Shown here piece by piece: positions 27,465-35,622 of a DNA stretch of 64,000 nucleotides (position 1 is the first letter of the stretch; the number at the start of each line of letters is the position of its first letter). The notes beneath the pieces were generated by a model. That model had not been told where the DNA came from. It saw only the letters and a list, made by a program, of their open reading frames with translations, and ran no database searches. This DNA is from Actinokineospora bangkokensis (GTDB lineage: Bacteria > Actinomycetota > Actinomycetes > Mycobacteriales > Pseudonocardiaceae). The stretch is taken from contig NZ_MKQR01000028.1 in assembly GCF_001940455.1 (NCBI RefSeq), forward strand, positions 288,057-352,056. The letters run 5' to 3'. A program made the translations under genes and the position numbers.

Positions 27465-28608
27465 AGGCGGACTTGAGCTGGCGGGCGATGACCATGCGCT
27501 GGATCTGGTTGGTGCCCTCGAAGATCTGGGTCACCTTGGCCTCGCGCATGTAGCGCTCCACCGGGAAGTCCCGGGTGTAACCGGCTCCGCCGAGGACCTG
27601 GACCGCGTCGGTGGTGACCTTCATGGCCGCGTCGGTGGCGACCAGCTTGGCGACGGAGGCCTGGCGGACGAAGGGCAGGCCGCGGTCGCGGCGGCGGGCG
27701 GCGTCGAGGTAGGTGGCGCGGGCGGTGTCGACGGCGGCGGCCATGTCGGCGAGGACGAACTCCAGGCCCTGGAAGTCGATGATGGGCCTGCCGAACTGGG
27801 TGCGGCCCGCGGCGTAGGCGACGGCCTCGTCGAGGGCGGCTTGGGCGAGGCCGACGGCGCAGGCGGCGATGCCGAGCCTGCCGGAGTTGAGGGCCTCCAG
27901 GGCGAAGCGCAGGCCCGCGCCCTCGGGGCCGATGCGGCGGTCGGCGGGGACGCGGGCGGCGTCGAAGGTGATCTGGGCGGTGGTGGAGCCGGTGAGGCCC
28001 ATCTTGCGCTCGGGGGCGGCGGCGGACAGGCCGGGGGTGGCGGCGTCGACGAGCAGGCAGCTGATGCCGCGGCTGCCGTCGTCGGAGGTGCGGACCATGG
28101 TGGTGTAGAAGTCGGCCTCACCGCCGTGGGTGATCCAGGCCTTGGTGCCGGTGACGGCGTAGGCGTCGCCGTCGCGGCGGGCGCGGGTGGTGAGGGCGGC
28201 GGCGTCGGAGCCCGCGTGCGGCTCGGACAGGGCGTAGGCGCCGAGCAGGTCGCCGCCGAGCATGTCGGGCAGGAAGCGGTCGCGCTGCTCGTCGGTGCCG
28301 TGGTGGGCCAGTGCCCAGCACGACATGGTGTGCACCGACAGGCCGACGCCCACCGACATCCACGCGGCGGCGACCTCCTCCAAGACCTGCAGGTAGACCT
28401 CGTAGGACAGCTCCGCGCCGCCCCAGCGCTCGGCGTAGGGCAGGCCCAGCAGGCCGCTGCGGCCCAGCAGCCGGAACTGCTCGCGGGGGAACTGCCCGGC
28501 CTCCTCGTGCTTGGCCGCGTGCGGCGCCAGCTCGTCGCGGGCGATCTCGCGGACGAGGGCCAGCAGGTCCTCGGCGTCGGTGTCGGGCAGCACGCGGTCG
28601 ACGGTCAT
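27463..28608 (-). CDS. Acyl-CoA dehydrogenase
   Basis: A 381-residue FAD-dependent acyl-CoA dehydrogenase for the first oxidation of a CoA thioester. Seen in order: helical N-terminal domain; ALSEPHAGSDAAALTTRARR with GTKAWITHGGEAD (FAD site); RTQFGRPIIDFQGLEF; QVLGGAGYTRDFPVERYMRE; and AKVTQIFEGTNQIQRMVIAR, with the catalytic Glu in FEGT. ATG 28608 has GGAGGA 5 nt upstream. It is divergent from a TetR gene, its probable regulator. The stop codon lies at the edge of repeat copy D. Chain-length or branched substrate is not clear. Confidence 0.93.
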   Translation of the reverse strand: MTVDRVLPDTDAEDLLALVREIARDELAPHAAKHEEAGQFPREQFRLLGRSGLLGLPYAERWGGAELSYEVYLQVLEEVAAAWMSVGVGLSVHTMSCWALAHHGTDEQRDRFLPDMLGGDLLGAYALSEPHAGSDAAALTTRARRDGDAYAVTGTKAWITHGGEADFYTTMVRTSDDGSRGISCLLVDAATPGLSAAAPERKMGLTGSTTAQITFDAARVPADRRIGPEGAGLRFALEALNSGRLGIAACAVGLAQAALDEAVAYAAGRTQFGRPIIDFQGLEFVLADMAAAVDTARATYLDAARRRDRGLPFVRQASVAKLVATDAAMKVTTDAVQVLGGAGYTRDFPVERYMREAKVTQIFEGTNQIQRMVIARQLKSA

Positions 28609-28690
28609 CGGGGTCCTCCGGGGAACACGCGGTACGCGCAGCTGTACTGGGGTGCCCTCCAGCGTACTGTGCGGGGTGCTGGGCTGTCGA

Positions 28691-28703
28691 TAACCTGGGC
28701 CGA
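28691..28703 (+). promoter_or_regulatory. Leaderless promoter of the TetR gene
   Basis: TAACCT at 28691-28696 lies 6 nt before the ATG. The 94-bp divergent region also holds three GTAC-centred repeats (near 28632, 28644 and 28665) that could form the TetR operator. Confidence 0.4.
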
Positions 28704-29296
28704 TGACCCGCTCCACCCGGCGCACCCCGACGGCCCGCCAGGCCGCGCTGCTCGACCAGTTGCTCCAGCTGTTCCTGGTCGAGGGCTTCGCCGGGGTCAC
28801 CCTCGACGACTACGCCGCAAGGCTGCGCTGCTCGAAGTCGACGCTGTACGCGCTGGCCCCGAGCAAGGAGCAGCTGGCGCTGAAGGTGGTCGGGCAGTTC
28901 TTCCGGGTGGCCACCGAGCGGGTGGAGAAGGACGTGGCGGGCGCGGGCGACGCGCGCGAGCGGATCGCGGCCTACCTCTCCGGCGCGGCCAGGGAGCTGG
29001 GCGTGGCCTCGGCCGCGTTCGTCCGCGACGTGGTCGACTTCCCGCCCACCCGGGCGGTGTACCAGCGCAACGCCCAGGCCGCGGCGGCCCGGCTGCGCGG
29101 GTTCATCACCGAGGGCGTCGCCCAGGGCCGCTTCCGCGACGTCCCGGCCCGGCTGGTCGGGGAGATGGCGGGCTGGTTGATCGAGGGCATCCAGTCGGGG
29201 GTGATCGGCGAGCGGGCCGGGGTGTCGGACTCCGCGGCCTTCGCGGGCCTGTCCGACCTGCTGCTCGGCGGGCTCGCGCGCGCCGACGACCGCTGA
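28703..29296 (+). CDS. TetR family transcriptional regulator
   Basis: A 197-residue TetR repressor. The N-terminal DNA-binding domain covers residues 10-55, with the helix-turn-helix FAGVTLDDYAARLRCSKST followed by LYALAPSKEQLALKVV. The C-terminal ligand domain is all-helical (residues 60-190). It is transcribed divergently from an acyl-CoA dehydrogenase over a 94-bp gap, so it probably represses that gene and itself and responds to an acyl-CoA or fatty acid; this is inference from arrangement. ATG 28703 fits a leaderless transcript. Confidence 0.88.
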   Translation: MTRSTRRTPTARQAALLDQLLQLFLVEGFAGVTLDDYAARLRCSKSTLYALAPSKEQLALKVVGQFFRVATERVEKDVAGAGDARERIAAYLSGAARELGVASAAFVRDVVDFPPTRAVYQRNAQAAAARLRGFITEGVAQGRFRDVPARLVGEMAGWLIEGIQSGVIGERAGVSDSAAFAGLSDLLLGGLARADDR

Positions 29297-29330
29297 ACCC
29301 GCCGCCGCCTTGTGATACGTGTCCCATGAG

Positions 29331-29371
29331 CCCGCCGCAGGCCGGGGTACGGCTGTCCGTGCTGCGGCGGG
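29331..29371 (+). promoter_or_regulatory. Hairpin between the TetR gene and gltA (leader structure or terminator)
   Basis: Arms CCCGCCGCAG (29331-29340) and CTGCGGCGGG (29362-29371) pair exactly, with a smaller GCCG/CGGC hairpin inside. It starts 34 bp after the TetR stop and 136 bp before gltA. A 17-codon frame (ATG 29326 to TAG) lies across it, without a ribosome site. A TAGCGT at about 29379 could be a gltA -10 element, making the hairpin simply the TetR terminator. Confidence 0.4.
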
Positions 29372-29506
29372 CGCACTAGCGTAGGAAGCTCAGGACCCCA
29401 ACGGGGCGGTGCTGCGCTGCGGCGACATCGAGCCGCGATCGCACCCGACCAGGGCCGCACCGGCTCGGCCGTCACCGCCCTGACCGAGTGTGAGAGGTAC
29501 TTGCAC

Positions 29507-30817
<1,311 letters not shown>

Positions 30818-30831
30818 GCCCGGTCCCGCCA

Positions 30832-30865
30832 GGAGGGCCGCCCCCGGCACCGGGGGCGGCCCTCC
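30832..30865 (+). terminator. Perfect 16-bp hairpin terminator of gltA
   Basis: Arms 30832-30847 (GGAGGGCCGCCCCCGG) and 30850-30865 are exact complements, 15 bp after the stop. Confidence 0.75.
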
Positions 30866-30891
30866 GCTGTGCGGGGACCCGCCGGGGTGGG

Positions 30892-30906
30892 TAGCGTCTG
30901 CCGCCG
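30892..30906 (+). promoter_or_regulatory. Leaderless promoter of the photolyase gene
   Basis: TAGCGT at 30892-30897 lies 8 nt before the GTG start; no ribosome site is present. It begins right after the gltA terminator, so photolyase is its own unit. Confidence 0.4.
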
Positions 30907-32273
30907 TGGCAGCATCCCCCGCGATCGTCTGGTTCCGCCGCGACCTGCGCCTGGGCGACCACCCGGCGCTGCTGGAGGCCGCGGACCGCGCGGGCTCGGC
31001 GGTCGCCCTCTACGTCCTCGACGACGCGCTGCGCGACCGCTCCGGCGCCCCCCGGCTGGACTTCCTCTACGGCTGCCTGCGCGCGCTCGACGACCAGCTC
31101 GGCGGCAGGCTGCTGGTGGTGCACGGCGACCCGGTCGACGCCGTCCCCCGGGTGGCGCGGGCGTTCGGGGCGGGCTCGGTGCACGTCTCCGCCGACGCGG
31201 GCCCCTACGGCAGGCGCCGCGACGAGCGGGTCGAACAGGCCCTCGGCGACGTCGAGCTGGTGCGCACCGGCTCCCCGTACGCGGTGACCCCCGGCCGGGT
31301 GACCAAGGACGACGGCACCCCCTTCAAGGTCTTCACCCCGTTCAGCCGCGCCTGGGCCCGCCACGGCTGGCGCGCGCCCGCGAGCACGTCGAAGTCCACA
31401 GTGGAGTGGGTGGACCCCGGGGACAAGTCCGGCGGCCCGCGGCGGGTGCGGGTCCCCACCGCGCCCGCGCACTCGGCCACCCTGCCGGAGCCGGGGGAGC
31501 GGGCCGCGCTGGAGCACTGGTCGGACTTCCTCGAAGGCCCGCTGCGCGACTACAAGCGCGACCGCGACAAGCCCGGTGTGGACGGCACCTCCCGCATGTC
31601 CGCCTACCTCCGCTGGGGCTGCGTGCACCCGCGCACCCTCCTCGCGGACCTCGCCGGGCACTCCGGCGACGGCCCCGACACCTACCGCACCGAACTGGCC
31701 TGGCGCGACTTCTACGCCGACGTCCTGTGGAACCAGCCCCGGACGGCCAGGGAGAACTTCAACGAGCGCTTCGACGCCATCGAGCACGACTCCGGCCCGC
31801 ACGCCGACGAGCACCACCGGGCCTGGGCCGAGGGCCGCACCGGCTTCCCCATCGTCGACGCGGGCATGCGCCAACTGCTGGCCGAGGGCTGGGTCCACAA
31901 CCGCGTCCGCATGATCGTCGCCTCCTTCTACGCCAAGGACCTGCACCTGCCCTGGTGGCGCGGCGCCCGCCACTTCATGCAGCACCTCGTCGACGGCGAC
32001 CTCGCCTCCAACCAGCACGGCTGGCAGTGGACAGCGGGCTCCGGCACCGACGCCTCGCCCTACTTCCGCGTCTTCAACCCCACCACCCAGGCCGAGAAGT
32101 TCGACCCCACCGGCGACTACGTCCGCAAGTACGTCCCCGAACTCCGCGGCATCGAGGGCAAGAAGGTCCACCAGCCCCAGGACAACCCCCCCAACGGCTA
32201 CCCCACCCCCATCGTCGACCACGCCCACGAACGCCAAGTGGCCCTGGACCGCTACAACAAGATCAAGGCCTAA
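30906..32273 (+). CDS. phr: Deoxyribodipyrimidine photolyase (class I CPD)
   Basis: A 455-residue photolyase that uses blue light and reduced FAD to split cyclobutane pyrimidine dimers. The N-terminal antenna domain begins PAIVWFRRDLRLGDHPALLEA. The C-terminal FAD domain carries GTSRMSAYLRWGCVHPRTLL, YRTELAWRDFYADVLW, GRTGFPIVDAGMRQLLAEGW with VHNRVRMIVASFYAKDLHLPW, and DLASNQHGWQWTAGSGTDASP with YFRVFNP. The Trp residues for electron transfer are present. GTG 30906 is supported by a -10 element upstream. The last 30 codons show no decay. Convergent with an ABC permease; repeat copy A lies between. Confidence 0.94.
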   Translation: MAASPAIVWFRRDLRLGDHPALLEAADRAGSAVALYVLDDALRDRSGAPRLDFLYGCLRALDDQLGGRLLVVHGDPVDAVPRVARAFGAGSVHVSADAGPYGRRRDERVEQALGDVELVRTGSPYAVTPGRVTKDDGTPFKVFTPFSRAWARHGWRAPASTSKSTVEWVDPGDKSGGPRRVRVPTAPAHSATLPEPGERAALEHWSDFLEGPLRDYKRDRDKPGVDGTSRMSAYLRWGCVHPRTLLADLAGHSGDGPDTYRTELAWRDFYADVLWNQPRTARENFNERFDAIEHDSGPHADEHHRAWAEGRTGFPIVDAGMRQLLAEGWVHNRVRMIVASFYAKDLHLPWWRGARHFMQHLVDGDLASNQHGWQWTAGSGTDASPYFRVFNPTTQAEKFDPTGDYVRKYVPELRGIEGKKVHQPQDNPPNGYPTPIVDHAHERQVALDRYNKIKA

Positions 32274-32308
32274 CCCCACCTTCCACGCCCCACCCCGCTG
32301 CCTTCAAA

Positions 32309-32543
32309 GCAGCGCGCCCACCCACAAACCGCAACGCGCCCCACGAGGACTGCTCGATGGGGTGGTTGTGCTTGGTCGGGGGAGGCGATCATGTGCTACC
32401 CAACGGGACGGGCGGGCGTCTTTTCAGCCCGCCTTTTCCCCGCCCGACAGCGCATGATCGCCGCAGGGGCCCCGACCAAGCACAACCACCGCATCGAGCC
32501 CGCAAACCAATCCGCGCTCTTCACAGAGCTGCGCAGCAGCTCC
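32309..32543 (+). repeat. Dispersed palindromic element, copy A
   Basis: Outer stem 32352-32381 with 32470-32499 (29 of 30 pairs); inner stem 32384-32397 with 32449-32462 (14 bp, one G-T pair); bulge GCAGGGG at 32463-32469 opposite GA. The apical part has hairpin GGCGGGC/GCCCGCC followed by TTTTCCCC (32411-32441), which resembles an intrinsic terminator; CGGGCGGG can alternatively pair with CCCGCCCG. The right flank carries CTGCGCAGCAG. The flanks also match copy B over about 235 bp. It lies between convergent genes. Confidence 0.85.
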
Positions 32544-32572
32544 CCGCTCCCCAAGCCGCGCAGCAGCCCCCT

Positions 32573-33757
32573 TCACACCCCGCGCAACGCCTCCCGCACC
32601 CGCACCCGCCCATCCGTCCGCAGGATCGCCCCCGCGTACACCCGCCCACCCACCCACGCCAGCCCCGCCACCGCCACCACCATCAGCACCAGCGCCACCG
32701 CCACCTCCCACCCGCTGGCCACCCCCAGCGCCAGCCGCCCCGGCATGAGGATCGGCGCGAACGGCGGCAGCAGCGACAGCACCGCCGTCGCGGCGCCGCC
32801 GGGTGCCCGGGACAGCAGGCCGAAGCCGAGCACGAACGCCAGCACGAGCACCGAGGTCACCGGCAGCAGCACCGACTGGGTCTCCTCCTGCCGCGACACC
32901 AGCGATCCCGCCGCCGCGAACACCGCCGCGTAGAACAGGTAGCCGAGCAGGTACCAGACCAGGCCCCACAGCAGGGTCCCCGCCGCGGCAGCCGGGATGG
33001 TCAGCACGCCGGTAGCCCAGGCGAGCACGACCCCCGCGCCGCCGATCACCGACAGCTGCGCCAGGCCCACCACGCCGAGCCCGATCACCTTGCCCAGCAG
33101 CAACTGCCAGGGCCGCACCGCGGCGAGCAGCAGCTCCGCGACGCGGCTGGACTTCTCCTCCACGACGCCCTGGGCGACCATCGTGCCGTGCAGCAGCAGT
33201 GACGTGTAGAGCAGCACGACCACCACCAGCGCCACCGCGAGGCGCTGCCCGCGGGCGGGGTCGCCGGTGTCGATGGCGTGCACGTCCACGGTGGCGTCGG
33301 AGACGGTGGCGAGGACCTCGGCCGGGTCGACGTCGTCGCCGAGGGTGGCGAGCAGGCCGCGCAGGACCTCCTGCTGCACCAGCGCGGTGAGGGCGCCGCG
33401 CAGGTTCTCGTCGACCGAGTCGCGCACGAGCACGCGCAGGGCGCTGGGGGTGCCGGTGACCAGCGCGTCCAGGGTGCCGTCCGCGACCTGGGCGGTGCCG
33501 TCCGCCTGGTCGCGGATGGTGGTGGTCTCCACCACCAGGCCGCGGGCCCTGGTCTCGTCCTTGAGCGGTTCGGCGATGGCGGTGGCCTGGCCGAGCAGGC
33601 CGACCCGGGGGCCGTGCCGGTCGGTGAACAGCGAGGTCTGCACCAGCACGAACGCCACCAGCACCGCCACCGACACCGCGGTGCCGAGCAGGAACGAGCG
33701 CGCCCGCAGCCGGGTGCGCAGCTCCCGGCGGGCGATGACCCAGACCGTCCTGGTCAC
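32573..33757 (-). CDS. ABC-2 type permease (NatB-like)
   Basis: A 394-residue permease with one N-terminal helix (about 22-42), a large extracytoplasmic loop to about residue 175, then five helices, the layout of NatB/YhaP-type ABC-2 exporters. VEEKSSRVAELLLAAVRPWQ, after helix 2, is the family signature. GTG 33757 overlaps the ATPase stop by 4 nt. With the ATPase it should export a cation, peptide or lipid; the substrate is unknown. The 3' end lies 30 bp from repeat copy A. Confidence 0.88.
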   Translation of the reverse strand: MTRTVWVIARRELRTRLRARSFLLGTAVSVAVLVAFVLVQTSLFTDRHGPRVGLLGQATAIAEPLKDETRARGLVVETTTIRDQADGTAQVADGTLDALVTGTPSALRVLVRDSVDENLRGALTALVQQEVLRGLLATLGDDVDPAEVLATVSDATVDVHAIDTGDPARGQRLAVALVVVVLLYTSLLLHGTMVAQGVVEEKSSRVAELLLAAVRPWQLLLGKVIGLGVVGLAQLSVIGGAGVVLAWATGVLTIPAAAAGTLLWGLVWYLLGYLFYAAVFAAAGSLVSRQEETQSVLLPVTSVLVLAFVLGFGLLSRAPGGAATAVLSLLPPFAPILMPGRLALGVASGWEVAVALVLMVVAVAGLAWVGGRVYAGAILRTDGRVRVREALRGV

Positions 33758-34683
33758 CGGTCGACCACCTCGCGGTAGAGGTCGACCAGGGCGGGGCGGG
33801 CCAGGCGGAACTCGCGCACCGGGCCGGTGGCCAGCGCCGCGGCGAGCACCAGCTGCTCGTCGGCGCCCTCGGCCAGCGCCAGCACGGTCCTGGTGCCCTC
33901 GACGCCGGTGACCCGGGCGCCGGGGACGCCGTCGGCCCAGCCGGGGCGGGCCCCGGGGGCGTCGACGACGAGCACCTCACCGCTGCCCGCGCGCAGCTGC
34001 GGCACCGTCCCGGCGGCCACCGCCCGGCCCGCCCGCGCGATGACCACCCGGTCGCAGACCCGCTCCACCAGGTCGAGCTGGTGGCTGGAGAACAGCACCG
34101 GCACCCCGGCCGCGGCCCGCTCGCGCAGCACGTCGGCGAGCACGTCGACCGCGGCGGGATCCAGGCCGGAGAACGGCTCGTCGAGCACCAGCAGCACCGG
34201 GTCGTGCACCAGGGCGGCGGCCAGCTGCACGCGCTGCTGGGTGCCCAGGCTCAGCCGCTGCACCTCGGTGCCGCGGTGCGGGCGCAGGCCCAGCCTGGCC
34301 ACCCAGTCCTCGGCGGCCCGGTGCGCGGTGTCGACGTCGGCGCCGTGCAGCTCGGCCAGGTAGACCAGGTGGTCCAGGACGCGCATCCGGGGGTAGAGGC
34401 CGCGCTCCTCGGGCAGGTAGCCGAAGCGCACCCGGTCGGCCGGGGTGACCGGGGCGCCGCCCCAGGTGACCGCGCCGGAGTCGGGGCGCAGGATGCCCAG
34501 CACCACCCGCATGGCGGTGGTCTTGCCCGCGCCGTTGCCGCCGACGAAGCCGACCAGCTCGCCGGGGTCGGCCCGCAGGTCGAGCCGGTCCAGGGCGGTC
34601 ACCGGGCCGAACCGCTTGCTCACCGCCGTGACCAGCAGCCCCGCGGCCCCGGCGTGCGCCGCCCCCGCCCTCGCAGAAGGCAC
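33754..34683 (-). CDS. ABC transporter ATP-binding protein (NatA-like)
   Basis: A 309-residue ATPase with Walker A GGNGAGKTT near residue 52, the signature variant LSLGTQQRVQLAAAL, Walker B LLVLDEPFSGLDP and H-loop SSHQLDLVERVCD. A C-terminal domain of about 80 residues follows. The LSLG-QQR signature and FGYLPEERGLYPRM Q-loop region are typical of NatA/YhaQ-type ATPases paired with NatB permeases. GTG 34683 has GGAAGGGG 6 nt upstream; a TTG one codon earlier is less likely. Upstream DNA (182 bp) separates it from a divergent ESX cassette. Confidence 0.9.
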   Translation of the reverse strand: MPSARAGAAHAGAAGLLVTAVSKRFGPVTALDRLDLRADPGELVGFVGGNGAGKTTAMRVVLGILRPDSGAVTWGGAPVTPADRVRFGYLPEERGLYPRMRVLDHLVYLAELHGADVDTAHRAAEDWVARLGLRPHRGTEVQRLSLGTQQRVQLAAALVHDPVLLVLDEPFSGLDPAAVDVLADVLRERAAAGVPVLFSSHQLDLVERVCDRVVIARAGRAVAAGTVPQLRAGSGEVLVVDAPGARPGWADGVPGARVTGVEGTRTVLALAEGADEQLVLAAALATGPVREFRLARPALVDLYREVVDR

Positions 34684-34864
34684 CAAGTACCCCTTCCCGG
34701 CTGCTCCGTCGTGGTCCAGTATCCCGGGTGCGGGCGGGTCGGCACGCCGGTGCCCGGTGCGACCGCAAACGAGTTCGGCGTTTCCGGCACGAGCCGGAAC
34801 CGATCGGAGGATGCTCCGTCATACAGGGGCGGATGCTCCGGGTAGGACCATTGGAGAGGTCAGG

Positions 34865-35299
34865 ATGAACCCTGAACAGTGGCTCGCGCAGTACGACGAG
34901 GAGCTGCAGCAGGTGGCGGCGAAGGCCGCGAAGACGGAGAAGGCGCTCAAGGAGATCTCCGGGTCCGCGACCTCCTCCGACGGCGAGGTGTCGGTGCACG
35001 TCAGCGCCAACGGCGTGACCACCGGCCTCGTCCTGCGCCAGGGCGCCCGCGAGCACGAGCCCGACCAGCTGGCCAGGCTGATCATGGAGACCACCCGGCA
35101 GGCGCAGCGCGACGCCAGCGCCCAGGTGGTGGCGGCCATGGAGGGCCTGGTCGGCGACGGGGAGGCGCTCGACGTCGTCAAGTCCAGCATGCCGGTGGGC
35201 TTCCGCGGGGACGCCGAGGACGGCGGCGCGCCCGCGCCGCGCCGGGACAAGCGGTCCGACGACGAGTACTTCGACAACCCACCCGAAGTCGTGAACTAG
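34865..35299 (+). CDS. YbaB/EbfC family protein of an ESX cassette
   Basis: A 144-residue protein with a YbaB/EbfC-like core (residues 1-105): long N-terminal helix, a beta sheet around GEVSVHVSANGVTTGLVLRQ, and a second long helix (RLIMETTRQAQRDASAQVVA). The tail is acidic, charged and disordered. Family members bind DNA as dimers, but in actinobacteria a diverged branch precedes genes for type VII secretion substrates and may act with them. ATG 34865 follows GGAGAGGTCAGG. It is 16 bp upstream of the EspC-like gene, in one operon. Confidence 0.8.
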   Translation: MNPEQWLAQYDEELQQVAAKAAKTEKALKEISGSATSSDGEVSVHVSANGVTTGLVLRQGAREHEPDQLARLIMETTRQAQRDASAQVVAAMEGLVGDGEALDVVKSSMPVGFRGDAEDGGAPAPRRDKRSDDEYFDNPPEVVN

Positions 35300-35315
35300 A
35301 ACGGGGCGGAATCCG

Positions 35316-35615
35316 ATGGGCCAAGGTTTCAACGTCAACGTGCCGGAGTTGGTGAGCCACGCGCGGACCGTGGCGAACATCTCCCACCAGGTGCAGGCCG
35401 TGACCAGTTCCGCCCAGGCGGTCAACGGGGACGCCTTCGGGGTGATCGGGCAGTTCTTCGCCCAGGCCGTCATCGGCGCCTGCGGCGACGTGGTGCAGGG
35501 GATCGTCAAGGTCGCGACGTCGGTGGACGACGTGCGCAAGGGGCTGGAGGCGGTCGCCAAGACCTACTCCGACATCGACGCGGCGAACGCGGGCACGTTC
35601 GCCGGGAAGCTGTGA
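35316..35615 (+). CDS. EspC-like ESX secretion-associated protein (WXG100 superfamily)
   Basis: A 99-residue, all-helical protein of two predicted helices (about 8-40 and 48-86). The turn region is QAVNGDAFGVIGQFF. The C-terminal type VII secretion motif Y-x-x-x-D is present as YSDID (Tyr84, Asp88). Size, hairpin layout and tail match the EspC/ESX-1 secretion-associated family. It probably forms a heterodimer with the product of the next gene, 7 bp downstream, and carries the export signal for both. No ESX membrane components (EccA-E, MycP) are in this window, so the machinery must be elsewhere. Confidence 0.82.
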   Translation: MGQGFNVNVPELVSHARTVANISHQVQAVTSSAQAVNGDAFGVIGQFFAQAVIGACGDVVQGIVKVATSVDDVRKGLEAVAKTYSDIDAANAGTFAGKL

Positions 35616-35622
35616 GGCGGGC

